Below, piece by piece: positions 13,215 through 19,232 of a stretch of 19,232 bases of DNA; position 1 is the first letter of the stretch, and every line of letters starts with the position of its first letter. Under the pieces are notes generated by a model, which worked only from the letters and a program-made list of their open reading frames with translations, ran no database searches and was not told the DNA's origin. The DNA comes from an uncultured Candidatus Saccharibacteria bacterium (GTDB lineage Bacteria > Patescibacteriota > Saccharimonadia > Saccharimonadales > Saccharimonadaceae), in NCBI GenBank assembly GCA_938038145.1, contig CALHQU010000028.1:1-19232 (forward strand), in the 5' to 3' direction. The translations under genes and the position numbers were made by a program.

Positions 13215-15874
13215 TAGTGAACTTGAATGCTGCCGCTTGAAGTGGCGGTGTAATATGCAGAGTCTCTTACGGTTACAGAAACTGTGTGCGATCCTGCCGT
13301 ATCAAGTTCTACTGTGGCGGTCTGCTTGCCGCCTGAAGTAATTTCTGAACTCTTAATACTCTTTCCGTCCACGGTAATTTCGATTGCCGATAAGCCCCAA
13401 GTTCCTGCTGTAACGTCAACACTTATCGTATATTTCTTACCACTATTGGTGTATGATATCGCTCCAATTTGCGGTTTAGTGTCGTCGCACTTGTGAACGT
13501 CATCTTCCGCATTCGCGTCGTAGCCTGAAGGGACGGTAATTGATTCTTTCTTGGTCAAAGGATCGATAATCTTCGTTACTTCAATTTCTTCCTTTGCACC
13601 ATCCGGAGTACAATTCGTTGCCTTTTTCTTAGAGACTTTATCGAAGGTGATTTTCTCTGTAGATTGACTTTGTCTCTTATTCCACCATGACGGGTAGAGC
13701 TCGCCGTTGACAGTCTGGATTCCGCTTGGTCGCTCGTACCATTGACCTGACTTCCATTTGCCTTCTTTGGCGTAAACTTGGGTGTGGGCAAATTCCATAA
13801 CGCTTCTAATTACTGGCATGCCGTAGTTGGAGGCTGATGTGCCAATCACGCTAGTGTCGGAGTTTCCGAGCCACATTCCCATGACCAGAGCTGGGCTGTA
13901 ATTAACAATCCAGAGGTCTTTTGGCTGCGAACCCTTGTCTGATGTACCAGTCTTTGCGGAGGTTCGAACGCCATTAATGCCCATCCAGCCGTGAAGTCCA
14001 GGAGTTCGGTCGGACAAGATGTCGTTCACGATGTATGCTGATTGCGAGTCGATAACTTGCTTGCCTTCATCTTTCCATTTTTTCAGAGTTTCACCTTGGC
14101 TGTTCTTTACCTCGATAACACTTGAAATATCTTTTTGGACTCCCATTCGCGCCAGCGTTGAGTAGGCGTTCACCAATTCTGTTTGTTTGGTTCCACATGC
14201 ACCAATTGCTGCACCGAGTCCATAACCGCCGGCATTTTCTTCCTGTCGGCAATAGTTAGTATCGCCCATTCTGCGGATTCCCTCGACGACCGGCTTAGCG
14301 GATCCGTCACCAACGATGTAAGCGGCTTTAATGGCTGGGACGTTTCGAGATAGAGCTAGCGCTCTTCGAATGTTAATGGCACCCATAAACTTATTGTCCC
14401 AGTTCCTTAGAGTTGCGCCGTACAGTTTATCGATATTTTCATCGGCTAAGACGGTGCCGCTACCGTATGCTTGCTTGCTGTCGTGTTTGTCGAACAATTG
14501 GGTAAAGACAAGCGACTTAATTGTGGAACCTGGCTGGATATAGGAAACTGCGGCATTATCCTGTCCGAAGCCAGAGTAGTTAAAGTCACGGCTACCAACA
14601 AGCGCTACGATTTGTCCAGTCTGAACGTCTTCGACTGTTGCGGCGCCGTTACTAATTCGCACAGAATCTGGTCGACCAGTTGCAAAGAACGATTTCATTT
14701 CATTTTCAAGTTTCTCCTGAATTCGCCAGTCGAGGGTGGTTTTAATCGTCAATCCACCGCGTCCAACGACTGATTCGCCAAGCTCTTTACTCAACTGATT
14801 GCGAACCATTAGTAAGAAGTGAGGAGCCTTAATATTCTCCAAGTGCTCGGTCTGCGGCTTAAGTGTGCTTAAAATGTCAATCTTTTTAGCTTTTTCAGCT
14901 TCATCCTTGGTAATAACGCCCTGCTCGGCCATGTAATCCAGAACTGTATGTTGTCGGGCAATTAAAGCCTTATTTCCAGCGGTGTTATATGGATTATAGT
15001 AAGTTGGATTCTGTGGAATACCAGCAATTAGCGCCGCTTCCGCCAATGTCAGATCTTTGGCGTGCTTGCCAAAGTATGTTTGAGCTGCAGACTCTGCGCC
15101 GTTACGACGACCGCCGTATGGAGACTCATTCAGATATAATGACAGGATTTGGTCTTTGCTATACATGCGCTCAACTTCGATTGCGAGGATGATTTCCTTG
15201 ATCTTTCGAGGGATACCGCTAATTGATCGGTCGCCGGCCTCATCTGCGAAGAAGACTTGCTTGACTAGCTGCTGTGTCAGAGTCGATCCACCCTGAACTT
15301 GGCGTCGTGAAGCGGTTGAGAGCATCGCGCGCAACATACCGCTAATACTGATGCCGTGGTGATTATAGAAGTTTCGGTCCTCAATTGCGACAGTGGCTTT
15401 TTTTAGATAGTCGCTAATCTGGTCAGATTCGACAACCAATTGATAATTACCTGTGCCTTTATCTTCCCAAAGCAAATTGTCGTTGCGGTCGTAATATTTA
15501 GTGACAGTCGTTTGAACGCGTTTAGCAAGCTCGCCAGGGCGAATTTTATCGAGATCCTTACGGAAGTAAGCGAACATTCCGCCGATAAGTAGCAACATCA
15601 ACAAGATACTGACGCCAAGAATTTTCAGAGCCATCAGTCCGCCACGCTTGGAGAACCAATATTTCGCCAGTCGCTTCGGATGTAATCGATAAAAGAATCG
15701 CTTTACGGGATGTTTCGGCAAAGTCGCCAAATATTCCGCTCGTTCGCGCGCGTCCTTGTCTTTTTTAGTCTTATGTTTCTGCGCCAAATTGGCATATAAG
15801 TTCATCCGTTTCGACGGAGATTTCTTATCGCTTGAGCCGTGTCCGGCGGTGCTTATCGTAGTCTTTTTCTTCAC
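13214..15874 (-). CDS. Class A penicillin-binding protein (bifunctional PBP1A-like)
   Basis: 886 residues. A basic cytoplasmic N-terminus (1-80) and one transmembrane helix (82-104) precede a GT51 glycosyltransferase domain with EDRNFYNHHGIS (Glu165 catalytic) and GGSTLTQQLVK (195-205). The transpeptidase domain follows with SxxK at S450-K453 (PGSTIKS), SxN at 509-511 (SRN) and KTGT at 641-644. A C-terminal beta-rich Ig-like extension (about 795-886) may bind the wall or a partner. It polymerises and crosslinks peptidoglycan outside the membrane. The start is GTG at 15874, in a leaderless arrangement with an extended -10 six bases upstream. It is a single-gene unit convergent with the nusA-PIN run and divergent from tyrS. 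Confidence 0.95.
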   Translation of the reverse strand: MKKKTTISTAGHGSSDKKSPSKRMNLYANLAQKHKTKKDKDARERAEYLATLPKHPVKRFFYRLHPKRLAKYWFSKRGGLMALKILGVSILLMLLLIGGMFAYFRKDLDKIRPGELAKRVQTTVTKYYDRNDNLLWEDKGTGNYQLVVESDQISDYLKKATVAIEDRNFYNHHGISISGMLRAMLSTASRRQVQGGSTLTQQLVKQVFFADEAGDRSISGIPRKIKEIILAIEVERMYSKDQILSLYLNESPYGGRRNGAESAAQTYFGKHAKDLTLAEAALIAGIPQNPTYYNPYNTAGNKALIARQHTVLDYMAEQGVITKDEAEKAKKIDILSTLKPQTEHLENIKAPHFLLMVRNQLSKELGESVVGRGGLTIKTTLDWRIQEKLENEMKSFFATGRPDSVRISNGAATVEDVQTGQIVALVGSRDFNYSGFGQDNAAVSYIQPGSTIKSLVFTQLFDKHDSKQAYGSGTVLADENIDKLYGATLRNWDNKFMGAINIRRALALSRNVPAIKAAYIVGDGSAKPVVEGIRRMGDTNYCRQEENAGGYGLGAAIGACGTKQTELVNAYSTLARMGVQKDISSVIEVKNSQGETLKKWKDEGKQVIDSQSAYIVNDILSDRTPGLHGWMGINGVRTSAKTGTSDKGSQPKDLWIVNYSPALVMGMWLGNSDTSVIGTSASNYGMPVIRSVMEFAHTQVYAKEGKWKSGQWYERPSGIQTVNGELYPSWWNKRQSQSTEKITFDKVSKKKATNCTPDGAKEEIEVTKIIDPLTKKESITVPSGYDANAEDDVHKCDDTKPQIGAISYTNSGKKYTISVDVTAGTWGLSAIEITVDGKSIKSSEITSGGKQTATVELDTAGSHTVSVTVRDSAYYTATSSGSIQVH

Positions 15875-15880
15875 AATTCT

Positions 15881-15889
15881 ATTATATCA
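15881..15889 (-). promoter_or_regulatory. Extended -10 promoter of the PBP gene, leaderless arrangement
   Basis: On the minus strand TGATATAAT is an extended -10 with TATAAT at 15886-15881; a TTGAAG (15908-15903) lies 16 bases upstream as a possible -35. Six bases separate the hexamer from the GTG start, the same spacing as at three other genes here. Confidence 0.7.
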
Positions 15890-15917
15890 CGCATATGTTT
15901 CGCTTCAATTGTAAAAT

Positions 15918-15926
15918 TGCTATACT
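15918..15926 (+). promoter_or_regulatory. Extended -10 promoter of tyrS
   Basis: TGCTATACT is an extended -10 (TATACT at 15921-15926), predicting a start near 15933 and a leader of about 15 nt containing AAGGAG (15938-15943), four bases before the ATG at 15948. In contrast with the leaderless genes, this one has a proper ribosome binding site. No T-box leader fits in so short a space. Confidence 0.55.
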
Positions 15927-15947
15927 AATATATAGAAAAGGAGTGAT

Positions 15948-17168
15948 ATGAAATTATCAGAGGAATTACAATGGCGTGGATTCTGGAATCAGACCACATT
16001 TACTGACGACAAACTTATCGATTCGGAGAATTTCACGCTCTATTTGGGGACGGATCCTTCGGCGGACAGCTTGCACGTGGGTCATTTGGCAGTCTATATG
16101 ATGGTTCGGCATTTTTTGGAGCGCGGACATAAAGTGTTTTTGCTCGTCGGTGGCGGCACGGGAATGATTGGCGATATGCGCGACACGGAAGAGCGAAACC
16201 TACTTCCGTACGAGGAAATTGAGCATAATAAACAAGCCTTAAAATCCCAAGTTTCGCGAATCTTTGCTGGACGAGATTTTACTTTGGTTGATAACGCTGA
16301 CTGGCTGGCTGAACTGGAATTGCTGCCGTTTCTTCGCGATATCGGTAAGAATTTCAATATGGCGGATTTGGTGAGCCGCGAATTTTTCAAGGCGCGCATT
16401 AATAATGGCAAGGGTTTGAGCTTTGCGGAATTCACTTACACTTTGCTTCAGGGTTATGATTTTTGGCATCTATTTAATCAATATGGCGTGAATCTGCAAA
16501 TTGGTGGATCGGATCAATGGGGCAATTTATTATCTGGCGTGGATCTGATTCGTAAAAAAGAAAACACTGAAGTTTACGCAATGACTGCACCGCTGCTTAT
16601 TAATAAGTCGACTGGTCGTAAATTCGGTAAATCTGAAGGTGGCGCGGTTTGGCTTGACGAAAATAAAACCAGCGTCTATAAATTCTACCAATTCTGGCTT
16701 AATGTTGATGACGAGAGTGCGATTGAATATATGAAGATATTTACGATGTTGGACCGCGATACGATTGAAGCCATTGCTGAAAATCACGCTGTTAATCCAG
16801 GTGCGCGTTCGGCGCAGAAGGTTTTGGCTCGCGAAGTTACTGACATTGTTCATGGTAGCGCGCGTCGTGAATCTGTTGAGCGCGTAACTGAAGTTTTGTT
16901 TGGTGGCGGCGATTTTAAGAAACTGTCGGACGATGATTTAGGCGCTTTGGCTGAAGAAATTCCTTGCGTTGATACTGGAATTGATGTGATTGAAGCGTTG
17001 GTAGAATCTGGGGCGGTTGGCTCTAATGGTGAAGCAAAGCGATTGTTAAAATCTGGCGCCATTAGCCTAAACGGTGAAAAACTTGCCGAAAATAAAGTCG
17101 TCAATGACACGTCGCTACTGAAGAAGGGTAAAAACACATTCGTATTAATTATGGAAGGGGACGAATAA
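15948..17168 (+). CDS. tyrS: Tyrosyl-tRNA synthetase
   Basis: 406 residues, class I aminoacyl-tRNA synthetase that charges tRNA-Tyr. The HIGH motif is HVGH (43-46); the tyrosine pocket region includes YTLLQGYDFWHL and GGSDQWGN; the KMSKS motif is KFGKS (about 225-229), usual for bacterial TyrRS. A C-terminal S4 RNA-binding domain (about 335-400, with AKRLLKSGAISLNGEKL) binds the tRNA. A strong RBS sets the start. The stop overlaps the ATG of the next gene by one base, indicating an operon with the HAD phosphatase and recG. Confidence 0.96.
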   Translation: MKLSEELQWRGFWNQTTFTDDKLIDSENFTLYLGTDPSADSLHVGHLAVYMMVRHFLERGHKVFLLVGGGTGMIGDMRDTEERNLLPYEEIEHNKQALKSQVSRIFAGRDFTLVDNADWLAELELLPFLRDIGKNFNMADLVSREFFKARINNGKGLSFAEFTYTLLQGYDFWHLFNQYGVNLQIGGSDQWGNLLSGVDLIRKKENTEVYAMTAPLLINKSTGRKFGKSEGGAVWLDENKTSVYKFYQFWLNVDDESAIEYMKIFTMLDRDTIEAIAENHAVNPGARSAQKVLAREVTDIVHGSARRESVERVTEVLFGGGDFKKLSDDDLGALAEEIPCVDTGIDVIEALVESGAVGSNGEAKRLLKSGAISLNGEKLAENKVVNDTSLLKKGKNTFVLIMEGDE

Positions 17169-17923
17169 TGAAGAAAATTATCGGTTTTGATTTGGATGAT
17201 ACGCTAGCAATTACAAAATCGCCAATTAGTGATCGTATGGCGGAGATTCTTAGTCGATTGCTTGAGAATTATGACGTTTGTGTGATCACGGGCGGCACGT
17301 TTCAACAGATAAAGAAGCAGGTGATTGATAGGCTGAACGTTACTCCAGAGTTGCTTCAGAAGTTCCACGCGATGCCGACTTGCGGAACTCGATATTATCG
17401 ATTTGATGCCGCTGATGATGAATGGAAAATTCAGTATGCTAACGATTTGTCTGACGAACAAAAAACTCAGATAACCGCGGCGTTGGAAGAAGTTGCGAAG
17501 GAAATGGGCATTTGGTGCGAGAATCCTGCGGGTGAAATAATTGAAGATCGACATAGCCAGATTACTATGTCGGCTTTGGGTCAGCAAGCTACGCCTGAGG
17601 ATAAGTATGCGTGGGCGGAGAAGTATAAGGATGTTCGTCCGATATATCGCGACAAGGTGGCGGAGAAGCTGCCTGGGCTTGAAGTGCGAATTGGTGGTAC
17701 GACCAGCACTGACATCACGCTTCCGGGAATTGATAAGGCCTATGGAATTGGCAGGTTACTTGAATTGAATGGCTGGTCGAAAGAGGAAACGCTGTTCTTT
17801 GGTGACAAAATTGAAGAAGGTGGCAATGATTTTCCAGTGAAGCAAATGGGCGTAGATTCAATCGGCGTGAGAGGCTGGGAGGATACGGCTTACGCTCTGG
17901 AAGGCATTAACGCCGTTTCGTAG
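17168..17923 (+). CDS. HAD-superfamily hydrolase, IIB/phosphomannomutase-like
   Basis: 251 residues. Motif I is FDLDDTL (nucleophile Asp8, acid/base Asp10); motif II is VITGGT near residue 40; the distal Mg2+ site is GDKIEEGGNDFPV (about 218-230). The inserted cap domain (about 85-185) is type C2, as in the Cof/PMM-like HAD-IIB group. Such enzymes are cytoplasmic phosphatases or phosphomutases on sugar phosphates; the resemblance to eukaryotic-type phosphomannomutase is suggestive but the substrate cannot be told from the sequence. It overlaps tyrS by one base and abuts recG with no gap. Confidence 0.8.
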   Translation: MKKIIGFDLDDTLAITKSPISDRMAEILSRLLENYDVCVITGGTFQQIKKQVIDRLNVTPELLQKFHAMPTCGTRYYRFDAADDEWKIQYANDLSDEQKTQITAALEEVAKEMGIWCENPAGEIIEDRHSQITMSALGQQATPEDKYAWAEKYKDVRPIYRDKVAEKLPGLEVRIGGTTSTDITLPGIDKAYGIGRLLELNGWSKEETLFFGDKIEEGGNDFPVKQMGVDSIGVRGWEDTAYALEGINAVS

Positions 17924-19232
17924 ATGAAATTAACAACTCCTCTTGAGCAAATTAAAGGCGTCGGGCCGAAAACTGCTCAGGCTCTAACAGTGGCCGGTCT
18001 TACGACGGTTTCTGATGCCCTGAATTTCTTACCGCGAGCATATGACGACTATTCAACTGCGGTTAATATCGCAGATCTTCAGCCGGGAAAAGTTACGGTT
18101 AAGGCGCGCTGCGAGTCGGTTTCGACGCGTGTTGTTCGGCGTGGACTTAGAATCACGACCGCGGTTTTGGCTGATAAATCGGGCAAAGTTAAGGCGGTTT
18201 GGTTCAATCAGCCGTACCGAGTGCAGCAGCTGGGCGGCAGCAATGAATGGTTTTATTTCAGCGGCACGTTTGAGTATAACTACGGCCGCTACCAGCTAAC
18301 CAACCCGACGGCCGAGCTCGCCAAAGAGCTGCCGGTACAAGCCGATCGTTTACTGCCAGTGTACCATGTGGTGCGCGGGCTAAAATCGCAAACGGTGCGC
18401 AAAATTATTGAGCAGTTGCGCCCATTGATGAGCGTGTTGCCGGAGACGCTACCGCCGAGCGTTGTTGCGCATGAAGCGCTTATGTCGCGCGCCGATGCAA
18501 TCAGTACAATGCATTTTCCACGCCAGGTGGACGATGTAGCGCGCGCTCGCGAGCGGCTAGCGTTTGAAGAACTATTCCAGTTAATCTTGGCAAGCCAATT
18601 GAATAAAATTGAAAACCAAAAACTACAGGGTCATCGTATTGTGTTTGAGCCTGATGTGGTACGGCAGTTTGTGTCGCAATTGCCGTTTGCGCTCACGAAT
18701 TCACAGCGTCGGGCGGCGTGGGATATATTGCAGGATTTCGAGCACGCTACACCGATGAATCGCTTACTTCAGGGTGATGTTGGCAGCGGCAAGACGGTAG
18801 TTGCAGGCATCGCGGCGCGCCAAGCGGCGAATGCTGGCCATCAAACCGCATTGATGGCGCCAACGGAGATTTTAGCAGCGCAGCATGCCGAAACGCTGAG
18901 TACGCTTCTTTCGCCATTTGGCGTGACAGTTGGGCTGCTTGTCGGCAGTGTGAAGGGTGCGGCACGCGCGGCGTTATATGCGCAGATTGCTAATGGCAGC
19001 GTCGATGTGGTGGTTGGTACGCACGCGTTGTTTCAGGATAAAGTTGCGTTTCACAATCTCGGGTTCGTAATAATCGATGAACAGCATCGATTCGGCGTAG
19101 AGCAGCGCCAGCGTTTACTTGGCAAGTCAGGCGTATTACCGCATTTGCTGGCAATGACGGCGACACCGATTCCACGCTCGCTTGCGCTCACGGTATACGG
19201 TGAGCTAGACGTATCGGTACTTAACGAGCTTC
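17924..19232 (+). CDS. recG: ATP-dependent DNA helicase RecG (partial, runs off the window)
   Basis: 436 complete codons from ATG 17924, open to the window end. The start follows directly on the TAG of the HAD gene; no SD is visible, so translational coupling is likely. The N-terminal wedge/OB domain (about 1-140) begins with LEQIKGVGPKTAQAL and includes VWFNQPY. The helicase core has Walker A GDVGSGKT (284-291), the DEQH box (385-388) followed by RFGVEQR, and MTATPIPRSLALTVYG (motif III), all typical of RecG, which remodels stalled forks and Holliday junctions. About 240 C-terminal residues are missing. Codon preference changes abruptly near 18226 (see findings), so this gene may be a recombinant or an assembly join of two related strains. 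Confidence 0.93.
   Translation, partial: MKLTTPLEQIKGVGPKTAQALTVAGLTTVSDALNFLPRAYDDYSTAVNIADLQPGKVTVKARCESVSTRVVRRGLRITTAVLADKSGKVKAVWFNQPYRVQQLGGSNEWFYFSGTFEYNYGRYQLTNPTAELAKELPVQADRLLPVYHVVRGLKSQTVRKIIEQLRPLMSVLPETLPPSVVAHEALMSRADAISTMHFPRQVDDVARARERLAFEELFQLILASQLNKIENQKLQGHRIVFEPDVVRQFVSQLPFALTNSQRRAAWDILQDFEHATPMNRLLQGDVGSGKTVVAGIAARQAANAGHQTALMAPTEILAAQHAETLSTLLSPFGVTVGLLVGSVKGAARAALYAQIANGSVDVVVGTHALFQDKVAFHNLGFVIIDEQHRFGVEQRQRLLGKSGVLPHLLAMTATPIPRSLALTVYGELDVSVLNEL

Noticed and set aside
15875..15947. T-box leader for tyrS
   Set aside because: Only about 15 nt lie between the predicted start and the ATG, and no T-box sequence or specifier loop is present.
1..19232. CRISPR arrays, tRNA or rRNA genes
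   Set aside because: No regularly spaced repeats, and no cloverleaf or rRNA-like sequence, were seen on reading both strands. Intergenic spaces other than 2370-3127 are too short to hold more than promoters.

Overview
This window is mostly a contiguous stretch of housekeeping genes from what looks like a Candidatus Saccharibacteria (TM7, CPR/Patescibacteria) genome. The support is the gene set and order: an RNase HII-YraN fusion, an M1 aminopeptidase, a secreted HNH nuclease, nusA-clpC-HExxH protein-radA-PIN/TRAM, a class A PBP, tyrS-HAD-recG. Further support is tight gene overlaps, wide use of TGA/TAA/TAG as ordinary stops (standard code), and several promoters placed so that the mRNA should begin at the start codon. 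The phylum assignment is inference from recognition, not from a search.

Layout. 1-830: end of ftsX and a truncated EnvC-like coiled-coil protein whose style is that of a Firmicute/Negativicute (Veillonella-like). It ends in low-complexity Ala/Lys/Glu codons and is probably joined to the rest by a chimeric assembly. 851-2369 (+): terminator, a leaderless VanZ-like membrane protein, and rnhB-yraN. 2370-3110 (-): an accessory transcription unit with a near-consensus promoter, a long structured leader, an unrecognised 125-aa ORF and, past its stop, a complete type III hammerhead ribozyme. 3128-5629 (-): M1 aminopeptidase. 5650-6342 (+): secreted HNH nuclease, sharing a palindromic -10 with the aminopeptidase. 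6339-13208 (+): nusA, clpC, a membrane-anchored HExxH protein, radA and a membrane PIN-TRAM protein in an operon-like run. 13214-15874 (-): class A penicillin-binding protein, convergent with the run before it. 15948-19232 (+): tyrS, a HAD phosphatase and recG, which runs off the window.

The most remarkable item is the 2370-3110 unit. The minus-strand RNA contains every conserved hammerhead position with three perfect stems (2374-2426). Just upstream of the ribozyme lies a 17-nt arm complementary, with one bulge, to an 18-nt arm in the 5' leader, and the leader arm is preceded by a segment resembling the 3' half of the ribozyme core. The RNA could therefore close its 5' and 3' ends into a long helix and cut its own 3' end. 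This recalls the way type III hammerheads sit in rod-like viroid-like RNAs, but here it is DNA-encoded next to a bacterial ORF and promoter. Everything about its biological role is inference.

Two caveats on contig integrity: the left 0.8 kb is probably foreign, and recG changes codon preference sharply near 18226.
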